From contig CAYZTA010000003.1 in assembly GCA_964481145.1 (NCBI GenBank), positions 62,001-126,000 of the forward strand: DNA of 64,000 bases. Reading direction: 5' to 3'. Under the pieces are notes generated by a model that did no database searches, was not told the origin of the DNA, and saw only the letters and a program-made list of their open reading frames with translations. Positions 7,164 to 16,435 of the stretch are shown piece after piece (position 1 is the stretch's first letter; each line of letters opens with the position of its first letter). The translations under genes were made by a program, and so were the position numbers. Source of the stretch: Sandaracinus sp964481145 (GTDB lineage: Bacteria; Myxococcota_A; Polyangia; Polyangiales; Sandaracinaceae).

Positions 7164-8584
7164 AATATGAATCACAGCGCGTTGCTTGGTGGTTTTTCGC
7201 CACCTGCATGCTCCTTTTCAGTCTTCAGATCGTTTACGGATTCATCATGGCCTTCGCGCACACGGGTTTCGATGTGCTGCATGATTGGATCCCATTTCAC
7301 GTCGCGCGCGCAACGCATACGAATCTGCTCGTCATGTGGTTGTTGGCCGGCTTCATGGGTGCGGCCTATTTCATCATTCCGGAAGAGACCCAGCGTGAGC
7401 TCGTGTGGCCAAGGCTTGCTTATGTGCAATTGGCGGCACTGGTCGCGGTCGGAGTGACGGCGATCATCGGGTTTCATTTCAACTGGTGGGAGGGGCGAAA
7501 GTTCCTCGAGATCCCACGTCCGCTCGATTATCTCGTCGTCGTCGATGTGCTGATGTTCATCGCGAACATCGGGATGACGATCTGGAAGAGCGAACGAAAG
7601 ACGACCACCTCGATGGTGCTCTTCTTCGGTCTCTTCATGTCCGCGCTCCTTTACCTACCCGGGATGTTTCCGACGGTGAACCAAACGATGGACTCCTACT
7701 GGCGATGGTGGGTGGTTCATCTCTGGGTCGAGGGTGTTTGGGAGCTGATTCTCGGCGCGATCTTGAGCTACTTGCTCATCAAGTTGACCGGCGTGGATCG
7801 CGAAGTGATCGAGAAATGGCTCTACGTCATCGTGGGTCTCGCATTCCTCTCTGGAATCTTGGGGACCGGCCACCACTACTATTTCATTGGTGCGCCGCGT
7901 TATTGGCTCATGGTGGGTGGGATCTTCAGCGCGCTCGAGCCGCTCGCATTTCTCATCATGGCGGTCTATGCGATCGCATTGGCGAGGAAGACCGGGCGTG
8001 ATCACCCGAATCGAACGGCGTTGGCCTGGACGGTTGGATGCTCTGTTCTGTCTTTTGTCGGAGCAGGATTCTTGGGGTTCGCACACACGATGCCTCAAGT
8101 GAATCTCTACACACACGGAACACTCGTGACCGCCACACATGGTCATCTGGCGTTCTGGGGTGCGTACGCGATGATCGTGTTGGCCATCATCGCTTACTCG
8201 CTTCCGATGCTGACCGGCAGGAAACTGCATGATTCGCGTTCTGCGTCCATTGCGTTCTGGGCGTCGAATGCCGGAATGGTCTCGATGGCGATCGCCTTTG
8301 GGCTCGCCGGAGTGACTCAGGTCGTGCTCGAGCGTCGTGTCGGAATGGAGTTCCTCGAAGTGCAGCGCGAAATCGAGATGCATTTCTGGGGGCTCATCAT
8401 GGCGGCAGCGCTCTTCGCAACGGGGATCGTCGCGTTCGTGTGGAATTTCATTCGGCACGGCATGCCGGTGGCCGATGTCGATGGCGCCGCGCGTTCCACG
8501 CCGAAATCTGACACACGCAAGGATGATGAAGAAGCTCAGGTGCCAATGCCGGCGCTCGCCCGGCAAGCGAGTGGAGCTGAGTGA
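7160..8584 (+). CDS. norB: Nitric oxide reductase catalytic subunit NorB (cNOR)
   Basis: A 474-residue, multi-pass inner-membrane protein of the haem-copper oxidase superfamily that reduces 2 NO to N2O. The residues expected from Pseudomonas NorB are all present: H53 and H329 for haem b, H327 for haem b3, and H187, H238 and H239 for FeB. The active-site glutamates are E191 and E195 in HLWVEGVWEL. It lacks the quinol-oxidising N-terminal extension of qNOR and pairs with the cytochrome c subunit encoded upstream. The C-terminal 40 residues are a hydrophilic tail. Confidence 0.96.
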   Translation: MKYESQRVAWWFFATCMLLFSLQIVYGFIMAFAHTGFDVLHDWIPFHVARATHTNLLVMWLLAGFMGAAYFIIPEETQRELVWPRLAYVQLAALVAVGVTAIIGFHFNWWEGRKFLEIPRPLDYLVVVDVLMFIANIGMTIWKSERKTTTSMVLFFGLFMSALLYLPGMFPTVNQTMDSYWRWWVVHLWVEGVWELILGAILSYLLIKLTGVDREVIEKWLYVIVGLAFLSGILGTGHHYYFIGAPRYWLMVGGIFSALEPLAFLIMAVYAIALARKTGRDHPNRTALAWTVGCSVLSFVGAGFLGFAHTMPQVNLYTHGTLVTATHGHLAFWGAYAMIVLAIIAYSLPMLTGRKLHDSRSASIAFWASNAGMVSMAIAFGLAGVTQVVLERRVGMEFLEVQREIEMHFWGLIMAAALFATGIVAFVWNFIRHGMPVADVDGAARSTPKSDTRKDDEEAQVPMPALARQASGAE

Positions 8585-9372
8585 TGGATGGAGGTGTGTC
8601 GGCCGGGCCGTACTATCAGCCGGTGGGGCGTGAGTGCGAGGTGTTTCGCCTCGCGAGCGCGAACCGACTCCCCCTTTTGATCAAGGGGCCCACTGGATGC
8701 GGGAAATCACGCTTCGTCGAAGCGATGGCTTCCGAGCTCGGCCGACCACTCGTCACGGTCGCGTGCAATGAAGAGACGAGCGCCGCTGACCTGCTCGGTC
8801 GGTGGTTGGTCGTGGGTGGCGATACCGTGTGGCAGGATGGACCTGTCACACGCGCCGTTCGAAGTGGCGCAATTCTCTATCTCGATGAGGTCGCCGAAGC
8901 GCGTGAAGACGTGATCGTCGTCTTGCATCCGCTCACCGATCATCGACGACAGTTACATATCGATCGCCACGATGAGACCCTCGTGGCCCCAGCGAGCTTC
9001 ATGCTCGTGGCGAGTTTCAATCCTGGATATCGACGTGGGCCAAAGGAATTGAAGCCCTCGACGAGACAGCGGTTCTTGGCGCTGCATTTCGATTACCCGG
9101 AGGAGCGAGCCGAGACAGAGATCGTCTCTCGTGAGGCGGGGATCGAGGCCTCGCTCGCGAAACGACTCGTCGTCCTTGGGCGCAAGATTCGCTCTCTCAG
9201 CGAGCTCGGATTATCAGAAACCGTGAGCACACGTCTTATCGTGTTGGCTGCTCGCTTGGCCCATGCAGGCCTGCCACCGCGGCTCGCGGCTCGAGTGGCG
9301 ATGGTCGAGCCGCTCACGGACGATCCGGTCACGATCCGAGCGCTCGAAGACGTGGTCGATCTCATGTTGTGA
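8584..9372 (+). CDS. norQ: NorQ/CbbQ-type MoxR AAA+ ATPase
   Basis: An AAA+ ATPase of about 262 residues with Walker A GPTGCGKS (near 35-42), Walker B ILYLDE (near 97-102) and a sensor region ASFNPGY. NorQ works with the von Willebrand protein NorD to activate NorB, probably by inserting or exposing the non-haem iron FeB. ATG 8584 overlaps the norB stop by one base; a GTG at 8581 is also possible. The order norC-norB-norQ-norD is the standard cNOR arrangement. Confidence 0.93.
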   Translation: MDGGVSAGPYYQPVGRECEVFRLASANRLPLLIKGPTGCGKSRFVEAMASELGRPLVTVACNEETSAADLLGRWLVVGGDTVWQDGPVTRAVRSGAILYLDEVAEAREDVIVVLHPLTDHRRQLHIDRHDETLVAPASFMLVASFNPGYRRGPKELKPSTRQRFLALHFDYPEERAETEIVSREAGIEASLAKRLVVLGRKIRSLSELGLSETVSTRLIVLAARLAHAGLPPRLAARVAMVEPLTDDPVTIRALEDVVDLML

Positions 9373-9375
9373 ACC

Positions 9376-11337
9376 ATGGGATGGGACGAGCGTGTTTTCG
9401 GATGGTTCTGGCGTTTGTTTCGAGATGGCGCGAATACGCCCATCTCCGAAGCTGAACGAGCCCGCGAGGCTCTGCTCGCGCCGCATCGAGAGCGGCTGCG
9501 TGTGCTGGCGAGCGCCCTCGCGGAGTCTTCGATCGATATCCGCGAGGCGGAGCGTGAAGGAGGGTATTCGAGATCGACGTTGTTTTTACCAACAGCGATT
9601 CGATTCGCTCCCACTCGAGCAGAAAACGAAGCCGCATATACGATTCGTGTGGGGATGTCCGTATTTGCGCGGCAATATGGATTTGCGATCGACTCGACCG
9701 AGTCTTTGACTCGAGCGGTCGGAACGTTGCTCATCGCGCCGATCCTTCGCAGCACATTTCTCGAGAGGTGCCCTGGGGCGACGGACACCCTTCTTTCGCT
9801 CGAGCGAGTCGCGCTCATGAGCCGCCCCGATCTCGGGGAGTTTCGCGGTGCGCGCCGAGCATTCGAATGGGCGATGCGAGTGCGATTGGGAGAGGGCTCG
9901 AGTCTCCCTGATACTCTGCCCCAGAGAGAGCGCGATTGGATTTCATCGGCGCTCGGGCAGGATGTATGTGATGTGGCGGGGCTCGAGAGCCGTATCCGAG
10001 CGTTCACCGAATCTCTACGCGCGCTCGGTGGAGATCTCACAAAGATCGAGCTGCCGGCCTTTTGGAGCCCTGTGGGCACACTCGGCTCAGAAGAAAGCGC
10101 TTCGTCCGGAACGCCTCAAGATGCCAATGCGCTTTCGCGTGGAAGCGAGCTTCAAGCCCGTCCCAAGGAGCATGTCGAGCGGGTGGAGCTCTCGAAGACT
10201 CCGGATGAGGACAACCCGATCGTCCATACCTTCGAGAAGGTCCATACGGCCGAAGAATACCAAGGAGGCAATCGAGCGCCCGATGGCTCCGACGAAATCA
10301 AGGAGCATGCGGATGCGCTCGATGAGCTCGATCTTCGCTCCGTCGTCCGAACGACGGAGCGCGCATCGTCGCTCATGCGCTGCGATGTGATGATGGAGAG
10401 CCCTGTGGGGGATCTCGAGTCAGGAGAGGATGGCGAGGGGGGCGGGGTTCTTTACGACGAATGGTATGAAAAGGAAAAGGCGTATCGGCGCGACTATTGC
10501 CGGCTTCGCGTCAAGCGCACGGGGCTCCGAGGTTCGGCATCGGAGGCCCGTCATTTCGTGCAAGAGCTGCGCGCTCGAACACGACGTCAGTCCGACGACA
10601 TTCGCGCCGAGCTTTTGCGCATCGAACAGAGCCGAAGATGGCGCTCACGACAGCTCGATGGCCCCGAGATCGACGAGGATGCCGTCGTTCTTCGTCTCGC
10701 GGCGCTTCGGAGCGGATATGATGGCGATGCGCGGCTTTACAGGGCGAAGCATCGACACGATGTCGAGCTCTCGGTGCTCGTTCTTCTCGACGCGAGCCTC
10801 TCCACCGATGGGTGGATCGGCGGTCGACGGGTGCTCGACGTCGAGCTGGAATCGACGCTCGCGATCGCCGATGCGCTCGATGGTTTAGGTATCGATCTTG
10901 GGATCGCGACGTTCCAAAGTCACACCCGACGCGATTGTCGATTTTCCGTGGTCAAAGATTTCCGTGATCGATGGGAAGACGCGAGCCTGACGCTCGCATC
11001 GATCGAACCCGACGGATATACCCGGATGGGACCGGCGCTCCGACACGCCACCTCGATTCTGAGTCGATTGCCCTCGCGGCGGCGATTGTTGCTCTTGCTC
11101 ACGGATGGCAAACCCAACGATTACGATCGTTATGAAGGCTCCTATGGGGTCGCCGATGTGCGTCAAGCGATCCGCGAAGCCGATCGAGGGCAAGTGCATA
11201 TTCATGCGCTCGCATTCGATCGGGAGGCTCGGTTCCACCTTCCACGAATGTTTTCGCCGTCGCGCCATTCCGTGGTGCATGCCCCCGCAGAGCTTGCAAC
11301 GGCGATGGGTCGCGTGTGCGTCGAAATGAGTCGTTGA
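9376..11337 (+). CDS. norD: NorD-like von Willebrand A-domain activation protein
   Basis: A 653-residue cytoplasmic protein. The C-terminal 190 residues are a VWA domain with the MIDAS motif DASLS (about 472-476) and the later TDGKPNDYDRYEG characteristic of NorD/CbbO. The N-terminal half is a helical region that in NorD contacts NorQ. It starts 3 bp after the norQ stop. It is needed with NorQ for NO reductase maturation. It ends the operon; the 59 bp before the next gene show no clear terminator. Confidence 0.93.
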   Translation: MGWDERVFGWFWRLFRDGANTPISEAERAREALLAPHRERLRVLASALAESSIDIREAEREGGYSRSTLFLPTAIRFAPTRAENEAAYTIRVGMSVFARQYGFAIDSTESLTRAVGTLLIAPILRSTFLERCPGATDTLLSLERVALMSRPDLGEFRGARRAFEWAMRVRLGEGSSLPDTLPQRERDWISSALGQDVCDVAGLESRIRAFTESLRALGGDLTKIELPAFWSPVGTLGSEESASSGTPQDANALSRGSELQARPKEHVERVELSKTPDEDNPIVHTFEKVHTAEEYQGGNRAPDGSDEIKEHADALDELDLRSVVRTTERASSLMRCDVMMESPVGDLESGEDGEGGGVLYDEWYEKEKAYRRDYCRLRVKRTGLRGSASEARHFVQELRARTRRQSDDIRAELLRIEQSRRWRSRQLDGPEIDEDAVVLRLAALRSGYDGDARLYRAKHRHDVELSVLVLLDASLSTDGWIGGRRVLDVELESTLAIADALDGLGIDLGIATFQSHTRRDCRFSVVKDFRDRWEDASLTLASIEPDGYTRMGPALRHATSILSRLPSRRRLLLLLTDGKPNDYDRYEGSYGVADVRQAIREADRGQVHIHALAFDREARFHLPRMFSPSRHSVVHAPAELATAMGRVCVEMSR

Positions 11338-11396
11338 CGACAGAGGATTTGCTTCGAATGTAGACGTGTGAGGGTCGCGCATGTGAGGCTCTGTGG

Positions 11397-12170
11397 ATGC
11401 GTCTTTCGTGCTTGATCTCACTGTTCTGGGTTTCGAGCTGGTTGTGTTCTGGCCTTGCTGTCGCCCAAAGCGCCCACGGCACGGATGAACAAGCTCGCAC
11501 CCATTTCGAATCAGGTCGGCTCTACTTCGAGCGCGGTGAATATGAGAGCGCCCTCCGTGAATTCGAGGCGGCATACGCGCTGAGCCACCGCCCTGGGTTG
11601 CTTTACAACATCATGCTGACGAACGAGCGGTTGGGTCGCTACGACGAGGCGACGGCGCGGCTCGAACAATATCTTCGCGACGATTCATCGATCGAGGCCT
11701 CGCAGCGATCGATGTTGGAGATTCGACTCGAGAATCTACGCGCGCGCGCCTTGCGTGAGAGTGAGGCTGAGCAGAGCTCGCCACCGCTCGAGCCTCCATC
11801 CGAGCGTGAAGATGGAGGGCTCTCGACTCTCGGCATCGTAGGGATATCGGCGCTCGGTGCTGGTGCTGCGAGCATGATCGCCTTCGCGATTTCGGGGGGC
11901 ATGGCGCTTGGAGAAGACAGCACGCTCGCGGAGCGATGTGGTGAGAATGCGGGCCGCACGTGTACCGAGGATGATGTGTCGTCGCTCCGGGCGATGACGA
12001 TGGCGGCGGATGTCACATTGACTGTGGGGCTGGTGCTCGCGGCCGCTGGCGCGACGTTGCTGGTGATCGATGTCGTCGGCGCAGGATCGCAGGGTGAGGA
12101 AGGGGTCTCCATCATGCCTCTCATGGGCCCTCATGTTGCGGGGGGGATGTTTGGAGGGCGCTTCCAATGA
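11397..12170 (+). CDS. Exported TPR protein with C-terminal membrane helices
   Basis: A 257-residue protein with a signal peptide (cleavage probably after VAQ at about 24) and two tetratricopeptide repeats at about 30-105 (FESGRLYFERGEYESALREFEAAYAL is the consensus type). An acidic linker follows, then two hydrophobic segments at about 140-160 and 205-225. Such proteins are common in Myxococcota as envelope scaffolds with unknown ligands. It overlaps the next lipoprotein gene by 4 bp and probably forms an operon with it and the nucleotidase. Confidence 0.75.
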   Translation: MRLSCLISLFWVSSWLCSGLAVAQSAHGTDEQARTHFESGRLYFERGEYESALREFEAAYALSHRPGLLYNIMLTNERLGRYDEATARLEQYLRDDSSIEASQRSMLEIRLENLRARALRESEAEQSSPPLEPPSEREDGGLSTLGIVGISALGAGAASMIAFAISGGMALGEDSTLAERCGENAGRTCTEDDVSSLRAMTMAADVTLTVGLVLAAAGATLLVIDVVGAGSQGEEGVSIMPLMGPHVAGGMFGGRFQ

Positions 12171-13597
12171 GGATTCAGGTCGCGATTGTTTCGATCATGC
12201 TGCTTTCGGGATGTGGATTGATCCTCAACCCCAACGATCATCTCGGAGGCGCCACCGATACGGACGCCGGGTCGGTGGATGCGAGCGCGAGGGATGCGAG
12301 CGCGATGGACGCCGAGCTTTCTAGCGATGCGAGCGCTGATACGGGCGCTCCCGATGCGGGGCCTCTGCCGGAGTGTGAGAGCGATGCGGAATGCGGTGCT
12401 CCAGGGTTGATCGCTTGCATCGAACGGCGATGCCGGATTTGCATGGGAGGGTCTCCGACTTCGATCGAGGTCGGTGAGAGCCCGCGCTACGGCTCCCGAA
12501 TCTCGATGGCGATTGGGAGCGATGGAGAGAACAGCGAAGTGGGTCTCGTGTGGACTGGCTCAGGCAATGCGAGCTATCTCTATCGCACGTCCGTGGCTTC
12601 ACCGAGCACGCCACTTTCGCCACCGGTAGATCGCGCCGACTCGCTGCTCATGCAGCTCAACACCGCGGCCACCATGAACATGGTTTCGTTGGATATCGGA
12701 GCCAATTACTACCGCTCGGACAACCGAGCTTTCGAGCTCACCGCTGTCCTGCACGATGCAGATCAGAGCTCGCACAACTATGCGCTCTGGACCTCGACAG
12801 GGTTCACTCACGAGACATACCCAGGCGCGCGCAACTATATGCTTCCCGAGCGCACGTTGGGTCCGCTCATCGTCCTCGAAGGACAGGCGCTCTCGGTGGG
12901 ACGGCGTCTCGACATCGGAGGCTCCGTGTTCCTGGCTTCTTACGAGACATCGTATGGAAATCAGCAACACGCGACCGTGCTTCTTCCATCGGTTTCCATC
13001 GAGCCGCTCGTCGAACCTGCGGTCGCGGGTCGTATCATCGGATACCCGCAGTCCTCGGGACTTCTCCTGTGGGATGGAATCGGCGATTCCACGTATGCGA
13101 TTCCAACCAGCCGCAGGACGGGGCGCGTCGCGATGCATGAAGCATCGGGTCCGACGTTCGAGCGCGGCACCTTCTGGTTGGCATATGCCTCGGGTTCGCA
13201 GATTCAGGTGCGCCTTCTGCGATGTCCCGCGGTTGCGTTGACGGCGTGTACTTATGGCACGACGATGTACGAGATCGAGACCGGCGCAGAGCAGGTCGAG
13301 CACATCGCCATCACGTCGGTGAGAGGGGTGCCCATGATCCTGTCGTACGAACATTCGGGCAGCGGAGGGCAACTCGTGCTGCGTGTCATTCGAACGAGCG
13401 GTCTGCCCTACGACGCGCCAGGGGGCGGAACCGAATGGGTGATCGACGCGCCTCCGAATGGCTCTCGGGTGTTCGATGCTCGTTTGAGCTTCGCGGACAA
13501 CGGCTCTACCGGGAGCTACGTGGTGGCGTGGATGCGCGGTGTGGAAGGGGGCACCAAGAGCGTCCGACTGCAATCGACGTCGGCTTGTGGCGACTGA
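12167..13597 (+). CDS. Surface lipoprotein with DA-rich linker
   Basis: A 476-residue lipoprotein: the signal peptide ends in the lipobox LLSGC (Cys about 16). Residues about 27-65 are an Asp/Ala/Ser-rich linker, followed by a short Cys cluster (CESDAECGAP...CRIC) of the type seen in myxobacterial surface proteins. The rest looks like an all-beta domain with repeated Trp/Gly strands, possibly a propeller, but no family is recognised. It sits between a TPR membrane protein and a metallophosphatase lipoprotein, with ATGA coupling upstream. Confidence 0.75.
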   Translation: MRIQVAIVSIMLLSGCGLILNPNDHLGGATDTDAGSVDASARDASAMDAELSSDASADTGAPDAGPLPECESDAECGAPGLIACIERRCRICMGGSPTSIEVGESPRYGSRISMAIGSDGENSEVGLVWTGSGNASYLYRTSVASPSTPLSPPVDRADSLLMQLNTAATMNMVSLDIGANYYRSDNRAFELTAVLHDADQSSHNYALWTSTGFTHETYPGARNYMLPERTLGPLIVLEGQALSVGRRLDIGGSVFLASYETSYGNQQHATVLLPSVSIEPLVEPAVAGRIIGYPQSSGLLLWDGIGDSTYAIPTSRRTGRVAMHEASGPTFERGTFWLAYASGSQIQVRLLRCPAVALTACTYGTTMYEIETGAEQVEHIAITSVRGVPMILSYEHSGSGGQLVLRVIRTSGLPYDAPGGGTEWVIDAPPNGSRVFDARLSFADNGSTGSYVVAWMRGVEGGTKSVRLQSTSACGD

Positions 13598-13610
13598 AGG
13601 TAAGAGCCCG

Positions 13611-15326
13611 ATGAAGAAGATGATTCTCGTGTTCGTGTCCCTGAGCCTTTCTTGTACGACGGCGATGAGACCCACGAGCTCCTCCTCGAGGGAAGCCGAG
13701 CTCGTGACGATTTCGATCATCGGGACCAACGATCTTCACGGCCACGTGCGCGCACTCCCACTTTTGGGCGGCTATCTCGCGAACCTGCGGCGTGTGCGCG
13801 CCGAGGATGGGGCGGTCGTGCTCCTCGACGGGGGCGACATGTTCCAAGGCACGCTCGAATCCAATCTCGGAGAAGGCGAGGTCGTGGTGAGTGCCTATGA
13901 GGTGCTCGGTTACGATGCTGTGGCCATTGGGAATCACGAGTTCGATTACGGCCCGAGCGGCCCCCGCACCACGCCGCGAGCGCCGGACGACGATCCCAGG
14001 GGGGCATTGGCGGCTCGCGCCCAACAAGCAAACTTCCCCTTTTTGAATGCGAATCTGTTCGAACAGGAGTCGAATTCACGACTCGATATTGGGTTGCCAT
14101 CGGTGCTGATCGAACGTGCATCGATTTCGATTGGGGTGATCGGTGTGAGCACCGAGCAAACGCTGACGACGACGCTCTCGGCGAATGTGATCGATCTCGA
14201 GGTTCGGCCTCTCGCGTCGGAGATTGCCGCGGAGGCTCGCGCGCTCAGGCAACAGGGCGCCGCCGTGGTGATCGTGGCTGCGCACGCCGGTGGAAATTGT
14301 GAGCGCTTCGAAGAACCGGACGACCTTGCGAGTTGTGATCCTGAGCAAGAGATCTTCGAGGTGGCCCGCGCGCTTCCCACGGGGCTCGTCGATGCCATCG
14401 TCGCGGGACATACGCATCGCGCAGTGGCGCATCGCGTCAATGGGATTCCGATCATCGAGGCCTATGCGTACGGAGTGGCCTTTGGTCGAGCCGATCTCGT
14501 GATCGATCGCGCGAATCAGCGCGTCGTTGAGACGCGCGTCCATCCCCCGCAGTATCTTTGCGGAAACAGAGAAGCAACCCCCGAACAAGCATTCGAGATC
14601 TGTGCTCCGCTCCCTTATGAAGGGATGCCCGTCCTTCCTGATGCGAGGGTCGCCGCGGCGCTCGGGCCCACCCTCGAACGAGCGGCGGTCGAGCGAGAGC
14701 GCCTCCTCGGGCCCACCCTCGCCGATCGATTCGAAGCACAGTACGCATTCGAAAGTACGCTCGGGAATTGTTTCGCTGACCTGATGCTCGAAGCACGTGG
14801 AGATGCGGATGCTGCGCTCATCAACGGCGGTGGACTGCGCGCCGATCTCCCTGAGGGGCCGCTTCGATACGGTGCGCTCTATGAGGCCTTTCCATTCGAC
14901 AATCGGTTTGCGATCGTCGAGATGAGTGCTGGCGAATTGGCGCAAGTGATCGCTGATAATCTCGCTTCTCGAGGAGGTCTCCTTTCCATCGGCGGTCTTC
15001 GAGCACACGCCCGCTGCGACATGGGTGAACTTCGCGTGAGTTTGATGCGTCGCGATGGACGTCCACTTCCCAATGAAGAGCTTCTTCGTGTGCTCACGAG
15101 TGATTTTCTCGTGACAGGACGAGACGGGATGTTTCAGCGCATTCGTGAGCGCGCCCCCTCAGCGATCATGATCGAAGACGGCCCCCCCATCCGTGAAGCG
15201 ATGATGGACGTCTTGATGCGGCGGGGAGGGACCGTGCTGCACGCCATCGATTTTCATGATCCGAGCCAGCCACGAATTGCATATGAAGGTACGCGTCCGC
15301 TCAGCTGTGACTCGACGGAGCGATGA
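13611..15326 (+). CDS. 5'-nucleotidase / UshA-type metallophosphatase lipoprotein
   Basis: A 571-residue protein with a lipoprotein signal (LSLSC). The N-terminal calcineurin-like phosphoesterase domain has the metal ligands in GTNDLHGH, DGGDMFQG, GNHEFDYG and AGHTHR. The C-terminal domain (about 360-560) is a 5'-nucleotidase C domain with NGGGLRADL and FPFDNRF. It hydrolyses nucleotides or similar phosphoesters in the periplasm or on the surface. The start at ATG 13611 follows GAAGG; the frame is open upstream, but that part overlaps the preceding gene. Its last 26 bases overlap the convergent gph gene tail to tail. Confidence 0.9.
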   Translation: MKKMILVFVSLSLSCTTAMRPTSSSSREAELVTISIIGTNDLHGHVRALPLLGGYLANLRRVRAEDGAVVLLDGGDMFQGTLESNLGEGEVVVSAYEVLGYDAVAIGNHEFDYGPSGPRTTPRAPDDDPRGALAARAQQANFPFLNANLFEQESNSRLDIGLPSVLIERASISIGVIGVSTEQTLTTTLSANVIDLEVRPLASEIAAEARALRQQGAAVVIVAAHAGGNCERFEEPDDLASCDPEQEIFEVARALPTGLVDAIVAGHTHRAVAHRVNGIPIIEAYAYGVAFGRADLVIDRANQRVVETRVHPPQYLCGNREATPEQAFEICAPLPYEGMPVLPDARVAAALGPTLERAAVERERLLGPTLADRFEAQYAFESTLGNCFADLMLEARGDADAALINGGGLRADLPEGPLRYGALYEAFPFDNRFAIVEMSAGELAQVIADNLASRGGLLSIGGLRAHARCDMGELRVSLMRRDGRPLPNEELLRVLTSDFLVTGRDGMFQRIRERAPSAIMIEDGPPIREAMMDVLMRRGGTVLHAIDFHDPSQPRIAYEGTRPLSCDSTER

Positions 15327-15960
15327 GCGCGGGCAGTTCCTTTGGATGTGAGATCAGATATCGCGCACCTGATTCTTCGAGCTCGATGCGAGTTCGAAAC
15401 CCCCACAAGCACCCGATCGCGACCATGTTGGCGTTGCTCGCCGTGTGCATGTCGGTATCGGTGTCACCGACGAAGAAGCAACGTGCGGGCTCGATGCCGA
15501 GCTTGGCTGCGATGCTGAGCGCCCCTTCTGGATTTGGCTTGTGGGGTACGCCTTCACGCTGGCCCAAGATGGCTGCCCATCGAAATCGTCCGAGGACCCT
15601 CTCCGTGATCTCGAGCGCTGCGTCGTGTGGCTTGTTCGTCACGATCGCTTTGGGAATGCCTCGCTCTTCGAGCGCTTCCAGCATGCTCTCGATCCCCTCG
15701 TAGGGCTTGGTGAGAATCACCAGATGAGCGCGGTAGCGCTGACGAAAGCGGGCGAGCACGTCGGTTGATAGCGCATCGCGATGCGCCTCTGGCAGCGCCT
15801 GGCGCACGAGCTCGGCCGCCCCTCCGCCGACCAACATTCGATACTCCTCGAAGGACCTCTCCGGCATTCCAACTTCGGCGAGGACGTGGTTCAGCGCGCC
15901 TGCAATATCCGCGAGGCTATCGATCAGGGTTCCATCCAAGTCGAAGAGCACGGCCGTCAT
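15301..15960 (-). CDS. gph: HAD phosphatase, phosphoglycolate phosphatase-like
   Basis: A 219-residue HAD hydrolase with all four motifs: DLDGTL (D7 nucleophile and D9 acid/base), the Thr in VTNKP, the Lys in HKPNP, and GDTDTDM. Its length and C1 cap region fit phosphoglycolate phosphatase, which clears 2-phosphoglycolate, though related substrates are possible. It stands alone on the minus strand, and its last 26 bp overlap the convergent nucleotidase gene. Confidence 0.85.
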   Translation of the reverse strand: MTAVLFDLDGTLIDSLADIAGALNHVLAEVGMPERSFEEYRMLVGGGAAELVRQALPEAHRDALSTDVLARFRQRYRAHLVILTKPYEGIESMLEALEERGIPKAIVTNKPHDAALEITERVLGRFRWAAILGQREGVPHKPNPEGALSIAAKLGIEPARCFFVGDTDTDMHTASNANMVAIGCLWGFRTRIELEESGARYLISHPKELPALIAPSSHS

Positions 15961-16051
15961 GTCAAGGGCGATAGCATCGTTTTGATTGAGCCGCTCGTGA
16001 GGCGCCCGTGGTAGCCTCGCACGCTCGACTTTCTAGGAAGGGGCGGAGCAG

Positions 16052-16435
16052 ATGCAAGACCATGAAGAGGCCATGCTCAAATCACTCGTTGCGGTGGCCT
16101 GGGCCGATGGGCGAATCGACGGTGAAGAGAGCGAAGTCATCGAGGCGCTGCTCTCCTCGTTCGAGATCGGCGGCTCGGATGCCGCCATGATTCGCGAGTA
16201 TGCGAAGACCTCGCGCGCCATCGAAGACGTCCCGATCACCGAGCTGTCCGCGGCAGATCGTCGTACGCTTCTTCAACACGCGGTGATTCTCACGTACATC
16301 GATGGTGAGCAAACCGACAAAGAGCGCGAGGTGCTCGGGCGATTGGTGGAACAGCTCCGTATCCCTGCGGACGAGGCACAGTCTTTGTTGAAGGCGGCCG
16401 ATGAACGCGCCCGCCGTTTGATTTCATTCCTGTGA
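16052..16435 (+). CDS. TerB-like helical protein
   Basis: A 127-residue all-helical protein. The spacing of acidic residues in AWADGRIDGEE (about 15-25) and TYIDGEQTDKE (about 88-98) matches TerB-family domains, which may bind metal through such Asp/Glu pairs. TerB proteins belong to tellurite/stress gene sets, but here there are no other ter genes. It overlaps the start of the following HAD gene by 4 bp, so the two are probably cotranslated. Confidence 0.75.
   Translation: MQDHEEAMLKSLVAVAWADGRIDGEESEVIEALLSSFEIGGSDAAMIREYAKTSRAIEDVPITELSAADRRTLLQHAVILTYIDGEQTDKEREVLGRLVEQLRIPADEAQSLLKAADERARRLISFL

Noticed and set aside
11999..13729. Long minus-strand frames over the lipoprotein and nucleotidase genes
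   Set aside because: Arg/His-rich translations without any domain; plus-strand genes are supported by signal peptides and motifs.
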